This document shows, one piece after another, positions 32,693 through 40,807 of a stretch of DNA of 41,020 nt. The notes under the pieces were generated by a model, which worked only from the letters and a program-made list of their open reading frames with translations, was not told the DNA's origin and ran no database searches. A program made the position numbers and the translations under genes. How positions within the stretch are numbered: position 1 is the stretch's first letter; every line of letters starts with the position of its first letter. Source of the DNA: an uncultured Bacteroidota bacterium (GTDB lineage Bacteria > Bacteroidota > Bacteroidia > Bacteroidales > VadinHA17); assembly GCA_903824785.1 (NCBI GenBank), contig CAIJYD010000003.1, forward strand, positions 1 through 41,020. The letters are read 5' to 3'.

Positions 32693-35479
32693 TTATATGC
32701 CTTTCAAACCTGGTGCAACTAATACATCAGGGTGGTTCGAATCCTTTTTACACTCCGGAATCGTAATATTTCCATATAATGATTTTTTAAAATCAACTGC
32801 AACTACCTTAAATTCAGGAGTGAGCGTAAACTCATCACCAACATTACCGGTAAGGTAATTAATTGATGATTCAGGAAAATGGAATGTTGTATAGATAACT
32901 CCCGGTTTTACGATATCGGTAATTTCCGCTTTCAGGTTTGTTTGTCCTCTGTCTGACGAGACCATTACATAATCACCGCTCTTAACTCCTTTTTCTTTTG
33001 CATCGTCAGGATGGATGAACAGTATATCTTCTTTAACAAGCTCACGGTTTGGAGTTCTTCTGGTCATTGTACCGCTGTTATAGTGTTCAAGAAGACGGCC
33101 TGTGGTAAGAATATAAGGGTATTCTGATGAATTAACCGCAAGCTCGGGAGACTCTTCGAAATCCCAGATATGGAATTTCCCTTTCCCCCGTTTAAAACTT
33201 TCCGTATGAAGTATCTTTGTTTCAGAACCATCCTCTTTTACCGGCCACTGCTTTCCGTTTTTACCAAGTTCATCGCGTCTTACACCTTTAAAAAAAGGTA
33301 CGATACCTGCAATCTCATCAAGTGTTTGTCCGGCGGAGTATCCATTCATGGTATATCCCATGGCGTTCATCATATCAACAACAATGTGACCATCAGGCTT
33401 TGTGCCTGAAAGTGGTTCCACGACCTTCTGAACCTTCTGAATACGTCTCTCTGCATTTGTAAATGTTCCCTCTTTTTCAAAAAATGAAGAGGCAGGAAAA
33501 ACCACATCAGCGATCCTTGCCGTATTCGTCATAAACAATTCCTGCACAATTAAGAAATCGAGTCCTTCCAGTGCATCTTTAACATGGCATGTATTGGGGT
33601 CGGTCTGGAGAAGATCTTCTCCCATGATCCACATAGCCTTAAGATCGCCTCTCTGCGACGCGGCAAACATTTCCGGTATTTTGTATCCTGGTTTTGAGGG
33701 ATGCGGTTTGCCGTAAAAATCTGTATACAAGGCTATATTCTCCGGATCTTCAACATCCAGATACCCCGCTCCCTGGTGAGGCTGAACACCCATGTCGGCT
33801 GCTCCCTGCACATTGTTCTGCCCTCTGAGTGGATTAATGCCTGAGCCTTCCTTCCCGAGATTTCCTGTCATCATGGCAATATTTGAGAGGAGAGTAACCG
33901 ACTTAGTTCCTTGCCAGTGTTCCGTAACTCCCAGTCCATGGAACTCCATTGCTGAGTCTGACGAAGCATACACGATGGCAGCCTCCCTGACAATCACGCG
34001 GTTAACTCCACAGATATTTTCAAGCTCAGTTATGTCCAGCTTACGCAGGTAATCCTCAAATCCGGCCCATCCTTCAGTCCTTCCCCCGATGAACTCCTTG
34101 TCAATAAGTCCTTCATCAAGAATAAAGCGGGCAAACATATTAAGAAGGGCAACATTTGTTCCCGGTCTGTTCTGAAGATGGTATTTTGCAAATCTTGCCA
34201 GATCGGTCTTCAGTGGATCAATAACAATAAGAGGAGTTCCTTTTTGCGCGACCGCCTTAATTCTGGCTCCTGTTACAGGGTGAGCTGCTGTTGCATTCGA
34301 TCCGACAACGAGAACACAACCTGTTTTATAGAGATCATTTACAGAGTTTGTAGCTGCACCTGTACCAAATGCCCATTGCATTCCCATTGCCGTGGGCGCA
34401 TGACAAACACGGGCACATCCGTCAATATTATTTGTACCTATAACGATTCTGAAAAACTTCTGCATAAGATAGTTTTCCTCATTTGTACAGCGGGCAGATG
34501 ATATTCCGGCCAGTGCATCGGGTCCATACTTGTTTTTTATCTCAGTAAGCTTTGAAGCAGCATAAGAATAGGCCTCTTCCCATGACACTTCCTCAAATTT
34601 GCCGTTTCTATTTATCAGCGGTGACCTTAGCCTGTCGGGGTGATTATAAAACTCAAAAGCAAATCTTCCCTTCAGACAGGTGTGTCCCCGGTTAACATCA
34701 GAATCCAGGGGAGCCTCTATCCCCCTCACCGTTTTATCCTTAACTTTTACATCAAGATTACAGCCTACACCGCAATATGTACATACTGTCCGGATAACTT
34801 CATCAGCCGGAATGGTCTTTGTTCCGTACCTGTCGGAGATTGCATTTGTGGGACATGTCTGAACACAGGCACCACAGGAGACACACTGAGAATCAATAAA
34901 GTTCCCGTCAAACCCCTTAATTATTCTGCTGCTTATTCCGCGGCCCGACACACCAAGTACGTGTTCAGCCTGAAGTTCATCACATGCTCTTACACAGCGG
35001 TAACAGTTTATGCATTCCTCCAGATCTGACCAGATATATGGATGACTCCTGTCAGCCGGCATGCCGGAATGTTCATTAATAATTGGGTATCTCACCTTAG
35101 GTATTCCTACTGAAGCAAGGACTTTTTGAAATTCAGTAGGCTGACTACCTGGTAACGGAGCTGTTTTATCAGTAGGATAGCCTGATAAGACAAGCTCAAT
35201 AATATTCCTCCGCAGTTTTTTAATCTTCTCTGTTGAAGGATAGACATACTGTCCGTCTGCAACAGGGGAGTGACATGAAGCCATCACTTTCAGCGGACCA
35301 TTCTCCCTGAGAGCTACTTCAACTGAACAGATTCTGCAGGAACCATAATTTTCAAGATTGTCGGACTGGCACAGGGTGGGAATAAGTTCCCTTCCCTTTA
35401 TCCTTCTTACAAATTCAAGAATTGTCTCACCCTGAATTATCTTAAATGGTTCGTTATCGATGTAGGCAGTTTTATCCAT
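32693..35479 (-). CDS. Formate dehydrogenase-like molybdopterin catalytic subunit with NuoG-like N-terminus
   Basis: A 928-residue molybdenum/tungsten bis-MGD oxidoreductase, most likely oxidising formate to CO2 or running in reverse. Start at ATG 35479 overlaps the upstream gene by 8 bases. The N-terminal 2Fe-2S domain has Cys37, 48, 51 and 69. Two ferredoxin-type 4Fe-4S clusters use Cys156/159/162/166 and 199/202/205/209. The catalytic domain has Cys233/236/240/268 for its cluster and Cys359-His360 (CARVCH) where FdhF has Sec-His, so it is a Cys-type enzyme. The His-Cys3 cluster that normally follows the 2Fe-2S domain is missing: the equivalent stretch near 101-114 has Tyr, Lys, Pro and Pro at the ligand positions. 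There is no signal peptide, so it is cytoplasmic. The partner NuoEF fusion indicates NAD(H) as the electron partner. Confidence 0.9.
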   Translation of the reverse strand: MDKTAYIDNEPFKIIQGETILEFVRRIKGRELIPTLCQSDNLENYGSCRICSVEVALRENGPLKVMASCHSPVADGQYVYPSTEKIKKLRRNIIELVLSGYPTDKTAPLPGSQPTEFQKVLASVGIPKVRYPIINEHSGMPADRSHPYIWSDLEECINCYRCVRACDELQAEHVLGVSGRGISSRIIKGFDGNFIDSQCVSCGACVQTCPTNAISDRYGTKTIPADEVIRTVCTYCGVGCNLDVKVKDKTVRGIEAPLDSDVNRGHTCLKGRFAFEFYNHPDRLRSPLINRNGKFEEVSWEEAYSYAASKLTEIKNKYGPDALAGISSARCTNEENYLMQKFFRIVIGTNNIDGCARVCHAPTAMGMQWAFGTGAATNSVNDLYKTGCVLVVGSNATAAHPVTGARIKAVAQKGTPLIVIDPLKTDLARFAKYHLQNRPGTNVALLNMFARFILDEGLIDKEFIGGRTEGWAGFEDYLRKLDITELENICGVNRVIVREAAIVYASSDSAMEFHGLGVTEHWQGTKSVTLLSNIAMMTGNLGKEGSGINPLRGQNNVQGAADMGVQPHQGAGYLDVEDPENIALYTDFYGKPHPSKPGYKIPEMFAASQRGDLKAMWIMGEDLLQTDPNTCHVKDALEGLDFLIVQELFMTNTARIADVVFPASSFFEKEGTFTNAERRIQKVQKVVEPLSGTKPDGHIVVDMMNAMGYTMNGYSAGQTLDEIAGIVPFFKGVRRDELGKNGKQWPVKEDGSETKILHTESFKRGKGKFHIWDFEESPELAVNSSEYPYILTTGRLLEHYNSGTMTRRTPNRELVKEDILFIHPDDAKEKGVKSGDYVMVSSDRGQTNLKAEITDIVKPGVIYTTFHFPESSINYLTGNVGDEFTLTPEFKVVAVDFKKSLYGNITIPECKKDSNHPDVLVAPGLKGI

Positions 35480-37142
35480 GATTAATTTTTTCAGTTGTAA
35501 AATATTCTTCAAGTTCGCTACTGAAATAGTGCAATGCATTTCTGACAGGTAACGGAAGACCGCCTCCGAGTGCGCACAATGAGCCAAGTTGCATTGTCTC
35601 AAGCAGATCAGAAAAGAGCTCTCTGTTTATTTTTTCACCATCATCAACAGCGCTTTTCAGAATCGAAGAACCGTGGTCGGCACCCAACCTACAGGGAAAA
35701 CATTTTCCGCATGACTCCTTTGCAGTGAAATCAAACAAGTGCGACAGGAACTTTATCATTGGGAAATCAGCAGGTATTGATACTACCCCGGCATGACCCA
35801 GGAGAAAGCCGGACTCGCTGAACGATTCAAAATCGATAGACAGCTCTTTTACTTTAGAAGCCGGAACAATTCCACCTAACGGGCCTCCTATCTGGAAGGC
35901 TTTCACCGGATATTTCATTCCACCTCCCATTTCGTTAAAAAGATAACTCAACGGGGTTCCCATCCTGACCTCATAGAGTCCGGGTTTTACAAACGCGCCA
36001 TCAAGAGAGACAAGCTTTGTTCCTGCCGACTTTTCAGTACCTAATGCCGAAAAAGCCGCACCTCCCTCTCTGAGTATATAACTTATATTTGCAAACGTTT
36101 CAACATTGCTCAAAACGGTTGGGTTTCCAAAAAGTCCGTACACTGCGGGAAACGGCGGGCGGGTTCGTACTTCCGGCCTCAGACCTTCAATGGAATTAAG
36201 CAATGAGGTCTCTTCACCGCAGATATAGGCACCGGCACCTTCAACTACATAGAATTTAAAACTAAAGCAGGTTCCGGGCAAATCGAAAGATGTAAGTTCT
36301 TCCCTTTCAATCTGTTCAATGGCAGCCTTTACTGCAATGACCGATTCAGGATATTCGCCCCTTATGTAAACAACCCCTGTATCTGCACCGGTAATTGCAC
36401 CTGCCAACATCATTCCGAAAAGCAGCGAATGCGGTCTCTCCTCGAGAAGATATTTGTCGGAAAATGCACCGGGGTCGCCTTCGTCAGCATTGCATACAAT
36501 ATATTTCTGAGATGATTCGGTACCTGCTGCAGTTTTTAATTTAAGATGAAATGGAAATCCGGCTCCTCCTCTGCCGCGGAGGCCAGATATTTCAATCTCT
36601 GCAAGCGATCGGGGAATATTCCCTGCATATTCTTTCAACGGACGGTAGAATTCCCTCAGATCAGTTATTTTTTCAAAGAGAGGAGGCTTGTCTGCATTTG
36701 TACCTGTAGTGAATTCCGGTTTATTGCTATTCCTATTATCAAGGATTTCATCGATGTCGCTAATGTCAGCCATTGAATGAGTTGCATGACCATGCATAAA
36801 AGAGTGGTTCGTATGACAATGCCCGAGACATGTTACTGTGCCAATTTCATTCTCATTAAACCGTTCCAGAAGTGCCTTTCTGAGTGGTTCCTGCCTTCCT
36901 GAAGTTAAACAGGCAGTCCCGTCGCAGATAAAAACCTTTTTCCCTTTATGACCGGTTCTGAGAAAATCATAAAACGAGCTTGTTCCAAGTATGGCAGATT
37001 GTCCAACCAGATATTTTTGCGATAATTCCTTAAGGGCGATATCAATATTGTCAGCGGTTGTTAAACTGCCATTGACAATTTCGCCGAAAAGATTGTTTTT
37101 CAAACCTTTTCGTTCAGAAAGGCCTCTCAGGTTTTGCGACAT
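35472..37142 (-). CDS. NuoE-NuoF fusion, NADH-binding diaphorase subunit
   Basis: A 556-residue flavoprotein. Residues about 25-125 form a NuoE-like helical plus thioredoxin-fold domain with 2Fe-2S ligands Cys73, Cys78, Cys105 and Cys109. The rest is NuoF-like: GLRGRGGAGFPFHLKL (188-203) and NADEGDPGAFSDKYLLEERP bind FMN and NADH, EGAGAYICGEETSLLNSIEG follows, and the 4Fe-4S cluster uses Cys478, 481, 484 and 523. It has no C-terminal ferredoxin extension as found in HydB/HndC, so a bifurcating type is not obvious. After Cys105 the sequence CLGHCHTNHSFMHGHATH is unusually histidine-rich. It overlaps the catalytic subunit gene by 8 bases (translational coupling), forming an NAD-dependent formate dehydrogenase in the style of FdsAB. 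Confidence 0.9.
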   Translation of the reverse strand: MSQNLRGLSERKGLKNNLFGEIVNGSLTTADNIDIALKELSQKYLVGQSAILGTSSFYDFLRTGHKGKKVFICDGTACLTSGRQEPLRKALLERFNENEIGTVTCLGHCHTNHSFMHGHATHSMADISDIDEILDNRNSNKPEFTTGTNADKPPLFEKITDLREFYRPLKEYAGNIPRSLAEIEISGLRGRGGAGFPFHLKLKTAAGTESSQKYIVCNADEGDPGAFSDKYLLEERPHSLLFGMMLAGAITGADTGVVYIRGEYPESVIAVKAAIEQIEREELTSFDLPGTCFSFKFYVVEGAGAYICGEETSLLNSIEGLRPEVRTRPPFPAVYGLFGNPTVLSNVETFANISYILREGGAAFSALGTEKSAGTKLVSLDGAFVKPGLYEVRMGTPLSYLFNEMGGGMKYPVKAFQIGGPLGGIVPASKVKELSIDFESFSESGFLLGHAGVVSIPADFPMIKFLSHLFDFTAKESCGKCFPCRLGADHGSSILKSAVDDGEKINRELFSDLLETMQLGSLCALGGGLPLPVRNALHYFSSELEEYFTTEKINHG

Positions 37143-37168
37143 ATATTCTAGTTTAATTACTTATGCAG

Positions 37169-37185
37169 ATTCTGATATTCAGAAT
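37169..37185 (-). promoter_or_regulatory. Operator-like inverted repeat upstream of the formate dehydrogenase operon
   Basis: ATTCTGA, three bases, TCAGAAT: a perfect 7-bp dyad 27 bases before the NuoEF ATG. A further TCTGAAT half-site lies at about 37195. Position and symmetry suit a dimeric regulator; its identity is unknown. Confidence 0.35.
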
Positions 37186-37421
37186 ACCAAGCTATCTGAA
37201 TTATTTTAAATATATTCATAATATGAGAATTATCACAAAAATCAATCATAAAATTTAAGATCCCAAGCAGGTAGTTGATCTGAAAATGCAGGTAGGAAAC
37301 GTATGAAAGTCAAAGCAGTCAATAACCGGGGAGAAAATGTATTTATAAAACACTCTATTGCTAATAATTACAGAACCTGCAACAATTTGTTAAGCGGTCA
37401 GAGTTTTAATGAAAATTTGTT

Positions 37422-37429
37422 ATATTTGT
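37422..37429 (+). promoter_or_regulatory. Promoter -7 box of the PpiD-like gene
   Basis: TATATTTG matches TAnnTTTG, 51 bases before the ATG. The nearest perfect TTTG box upstream (37387-37390) is 31 bases away, too far for the usual spacing, so only the -7 box is claimed. Confidence 0.45.
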
Positions 37430-37480
37430 CGCCTGTATTAAAAAAAGGTATATTCTATTAATTATTAAAGAACATATTAC

Positions 37481-39598
37481 ATGTCAGCACTTCAATTTTT
37501 GCGCGAGAAAGCCGGAGTATTAGTGGCGGGAGTTATTGGACTTTCCCTCTTTTTGTTTGTTGTTAGTGATTTCTTTGGAAATGGAAGAAGCCAGAGGATG
37601 AAACAGAAAAAATATTATGAAATCGGACAGATCGGTGGAGAATCTGTTTCATACCAGGATTATGAAACAAGATTGCAGAGTCTTCTGGAGATCTATAAAT
37701 TATCAGGGAGAACAAACATTGATGAAGCTACAACCGAAACAATGAGGGAGCAGACCTGGCAGCAGATGGTAAGAGAAAAAATTCTGGATCCACAGTATAC
37801 TAAACTCGGAATCGGAGTAAGTACCGAAGAGATCGACGAGCTCGTTCTCGGGAACAATCCTCACCAGATTGTACAGCAACTATTTACTGATCAGAAAACA
37901 GGGGCTTTTAATAAGTCGTTTATGGTTAATTTTCTGAAACAGACCGAAGTTGACGAAACAGCTAAAAAATACTGGCTGTTCTTTGAAAATGAGATTGTAA
38001 ACGAAAGGACCAACACCAAATACAACAATCTTGTTGCCAAAGGATTATATGTTACATCCAAACAGGCAGAATTCGACAAAAATATTTCAGCCAGTACTGT
38101 TGATTTTAGTTACATTCTTAAAAATTATGCCTCTTTGTCTGATTCTTCAATTACTGTTAATGAAAACGACATTAATTCCTACTACTCAACACACAAGGGC
38201 AATTACAAAAGAACTGCATTACGGGATATTGAGTATGTGACATTTGATGTCATTCCTTCAGATGATGATATTAAGCAGACCGAACAGTGGATTCTTAAAG
38301 CAAAGGAAGAATTTGCCACTGCTCCGGATCCTGTTCAGTTCATTAATCTTACTGCTGATTCACGTCATGTTGGCTTTTACTCCCCTTTGAGCGGAGTAGC
38401 TGAAAACCTGAAAGATTTCGCCAAAAAGGAAGATCTGGCTGCTATTTTCGGACCCTATGTTGAGGATGGTTCTTATAAAGTTGCCCGGTTACTTTCGGTT
38501 TCAGACCGTCCGGATTCAGTCCATGTAAGGCACATACTCTTATCAGCCAATCAGACCAGATCGCTGGCTGTTGTAAAAAATCAGGCAGATAGTCTTGTTA
38601 AATTAATCAAATCGGGCACTCCGTTCGAGGTTCTTGCACTTGCTAATTCTGAAGATAAAGGATCCGCACAGATAGGCGGTGATCTTGGATGGTTTCCTGA
38701 AGGAAGAATGGTTGTCCCATTTAATAATGCATGTTTTAGCGGAAAAAAAGGTGATATTAAATTAGCTGAAACTACCTTCGGCATACATATTATTGAAATC
38801 CTTGCTCAATCGAAAGATTCAAGAAAATACAGTATCGGGTTTATCGACAGGAAAATAATTCCGGGTTCAATAACAAACCAGAAAGCATATAGCGAAGCTA
38901 GTGCATTTGCCGGAACCAATGATACCTATGAAAAATTCACAAAGTCAATTGCGACAAAGGGTTTAAATAAGAAAGTTGCAAACGATATAGCTCCACAGCA
39001 GAAAACATTACCGGGACTTGATAATCCAAGATCACTGATAATGTCACTGTTTCAGGCTGAGAAGAATAAAATTATTCTTGATAACAGTCAGCAGGCTGTT
39101 TTTGAAATTACCGATAAATATGTTGTTGCTTACTGCACGAAAGTTCAGGAAGATGGAACAGCTTCAGCCAAGGATGTTGAAAATGACATTAAGTTTGCAC
39201 TTATAAAGGATAAAAAAGCAGAGGCCCTGGCAGCTGAATTTAAAAAGAATAACAGTGCAGGAAAAACCATAGATGATATTGCCAGAACAATGGGCTTGAC
39301 AGTACAGGAGGCAACCCAGATAAGTTTCAAGTCGTATACAGTACCCGGAGCAGGGACTGAGCCTGCACTTGTCGCAGCAGCATCTGCAGCGAAGCAGGGA
39401 GTTCTCTCTGGTCCTGTAAAGGGTACCAATGGAGTATTTATGCTGGTGGCAAATAATGTCACAACTGCGCAGGGAGAAGATATTAAAGCAATCAAAGAAA
39501 GGATGAAATCATCCTTTCAGATGAGAGGCAATTATGAAGCTTACGAAGCGCTGCGCAAGGGTGCCAATATTACAGATAAGAGGTATAAATTCTATTAA
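37481..39598 (+). CDS. PpiD/SurA-like periplasmic peptidyl-prolyl isomerase
   Basis: A 705-residue membrane-anchored folding factor. A single membrane helix lies at about residues 12-30 (GVLVAGVIGLSLFLFVVSDF), followed by a SurA N-terminal chaperone domain (about 45-220), a parvulin-type rotamase domain (about 345-445; DSVHVRHILLS, GGDLGWFPEGRMVVPFNNAC, FGIHIIEI) and a less conserved C-terminal half (SLIMSLFQAEKNKII, GPVKGTNGVFMLVAN) that resembles a degenerate second parvulin-like unit. The architecture is that of PpiD, acting on outer-membrane and secreted proteins as they leave the translocon. It is transcribed alone and ends at a strong terminator. Its start Met is followed by the family N-terminus SALQFLREKAG. 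Confidence 0.92.
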   Translation: MSALQFLREKAGVLVAGVIGLSLFLFVVSDFFGNGRSQRMKQKKYYEIGQIGGESVSYQDYETRLQSLLEIYKLSGRTNIDEATTETMREQTWQQMVREKILDPQYTKLGIGVSTEEIDELVLGNNPHQIVQQLFTDQKTGAFNKSFMVNFLKQTEVDETAKKYWLFFENEIVNERTNTKYNNLVAKGLYVTSKQAEFDKNISASTVDFSYILKNYASLSDSSITVNENDINSYYSTHKGNYKRTALRDIEYVTFDVIPSDDDIKQTEQWILKAKEEFATAPDPVQFINLTADSRHVGFYSPLSGVAENLKDFAKKEDLAAIFGPYVEDGSYKVARLLSVSDRPDSVHVRHILLSANQTRSLAVVKNQADSLVKLIKSGTPFEVLALANSEDKGSAQIGGDLGWFPEGRMVVPFNNACFSGKKGDIKLAETTFGIHIIEILAQSKDSRKYSIGFIDRKIIPGSITNQKAYSEASAFAGTNDTYEKFTKSIATKGLNKKVANDIAPQQKTLPGLDNPRSLIMSLFQAEKNKIILDNSQQAVFEITDKYVVAYCTKVQEDGTASAKDVENDIKFALIKDKKAEALAAEFKKNNSAGKTIDDIARTMGLTVQEATQISFKSYTVPGAGTEPALVAAASAAKQGVLSGPVKGTNGVFMLVANNVTTAQGEDIKAIKERMKSSFQMRGNYEAYEALRKGANITDKRYKFY

Positions 39599-39620
39599 TA
39601 GAAACTCCAATTTTTTTTAT

Positions 39621-39660
39621 AAAAGAGGCTGCTCCTTTTGAGGCAGCCTCTTTTTTTTTT
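39621..39660 (+). terminator. Terminator of the PpiD-like gene
   Basis: A perfect 9-bp stem AGAGGCTGC/GCAGCCTCT (39624-39632 with 39643-39651) is followed by ten or more T's, 25 bases past the stop codon. Confidence 0.92.
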
Positions 39661-40470
39661 CCTATTTCGTTGTTCTCTTAAGTATCTAAACCAGTATCGC
39701 AAAAATACAAGGCGTTTGAATCGGAGTTGTTTATAGCTTAACATTAATCAGTTGTTATGCCTGGTATTAAACTACTGCAGGCTATAATATTTACAACACT
39801 GCTGACACCACTGAATGATTATGACCTTCCCGTACAGCTTAATCAGTGGGGAGGCTATGATTTCCCCGGTATTAAATATCATCAAACAGGTACTATGGGG
39901 ATAATATAATAGAAAAAAGAAGCTGCATCTCGACGAAAAAATTCAATGTGAACGCTATAGAAGTTACTCTAACGATAATGCTATTGTTAGAAATGTGCTG
40001 CAAGTGAATAAGTAATATTTATAAGCAAGAGATAAGAGCTTTACTAAAACCGGCAGATAACCCCTGCTCATTTCGATTATGAAAACCTCACCTCCAATAA
40101 GCTACTTCTTATCATAACTTAATGAATATTAATTCATTACCTATTATGAAAAATAAATACATGCAGGATATGAGCTCTTTTGAATTCATAGCGAACCGGG
40201 AAAATATGAAAAAATACTAATTGGATGTAATTGGATACGTACATAAAGAGATCAGCCTGACGCCCTTTAACACTATTGGATACAATTGGATATCGAAGAT
40301 TTTTCGTCACAAGCAGTGGGAAAACTTCGATCCCACGGTTTTTTTATTTAATGGTCGCAAACCGTGTATATATTAATTGAAAAGTATACCTCCTTTAGAA
40401 CCTTCATTTCGTCGAACCAATCAGCAAGGTTTATGATGGCTCAATTACTTAGGAGCAGGGTTATTAAAAG
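39661..40470. other. Gene-poor region with short repeats
   Basis: About 800 bases without a convincing gene. A 50-codon frame at 39757-39909 is the longest start-to-stop stretch noticed, with no recognisable content. The region holds the doubled ATTGGAT motifs at 40218-40294 and the first copy of the 25-bp repeat at 40366. It looks like decayed or repeat-rich intergenic DNA. Confidence 0.55.
40218..40294. repeat. Paired ATTGGAT direct repeats
   Basis: AATTGGATGTAATTGGATAC at 40219-40238 and TATTGGATACAATTGGATAT at 40274-40293 each contain two ATTGGAT boxes 10 bases apart, and the two pairs are 55 bases apart. The regular half-turn geometry suggests protein binding sites or an old recombination site, with no proof. 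Confidence 0.6.
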
Positions 40471-40472
40471 TG

Positions 40473-40690
40473 CCATTTCGGCTATAGGGAAATCCCTCAC
40501 GATGCAGGACCCTCTGCAAACTAAATGATTACCACAATACTTAAACGCTCTTAAAGTAAGCTCCATTTCGGCTAAAGGGAGATACTTGTCATTAGCGAAC
40601 ACTCCGGCAAGCTAAATGCTTGCTGCACTACTAAAAACGCTTAAAAAAAGTTCCATTTAAGCGAAAGGGAGATCCCTCACGTTGTTCGGG
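40473..40690. repeat. 90-bp tandem repeat, about 2.4 copies
   Basis: The phrase CCATTT(CGGCT)A..GGGAGAT begins at 40473, 40563 and 40653, exactly 90 bases apart. Each unit has the same order: CCATTTCGGC-like box, AAAGGGAGAT-like box, CCTCAC or equivalent, GCAAACTAAATG/GCAAGCTAAATG, and ACTNNNAACGCTTAAA. The third copy is cut off where the large palindrome begins. Confidence 0.8.
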
Positions 40691-40807
40691 ATGACACCGG
40701 TGTTTTGGGGGAGGATAGAGAAAGGAGAGCCGATTCACGGTGCGAATCGGCTCTCCTTTCTCCATATCATAAAATTGAATGTCATCCCGATACGTCAGCG
40801 AGGGATC
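40671..40807. repeat. Triple-nested palindrome, 137 bp
   Basis: Three inverted repeats share one centre near 40739: outer GATCCCTC (40671-40678) with GAGGGATC (40800-40807), middle TCGGGATGACA (40686-40696) with TGTCATCCCGA (40780-40790), and inner perfect 19-bp arms at 40718-40736 and 40744-40762 around a seven-base loop. Such an element can form a long RNA hairpin or DNA cruciform. Confidence 0.85.

Larger units (their letters stand above)
37143..37480. other. Divergent intergenic region (formate dehydrogenase operon and PpiD-like gene)
   Basis: This 338-base AT-rich stretch contains an operator-like inverted repeat at 37169-37185 near the dehydrogenase side and a TAnnTTTG box at 37422-37429 near the chaperone side, both listed separately. 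No small gene is seen. Confidence 0.5.

Noticed and set aside
35480-35602. 41-codon N-terminal extension of the formate dehydrogenase subunit
   Set aside because: It lies inside the NuoEF coding region, and the family N-terminus begins at the ATG at 35479.
39757-39909. 50-codon frame with a hydrophobic start
   Set aside because: It has no recognisable product, no promoter box near it and lies in decayed repeat-rich DNA; too weak to call a gene.
40473-40690. CRISPR array
   Set aside because: Units are 90 bases, diverged, and few; there is no constant repeat with variable spacer and no cas gene.
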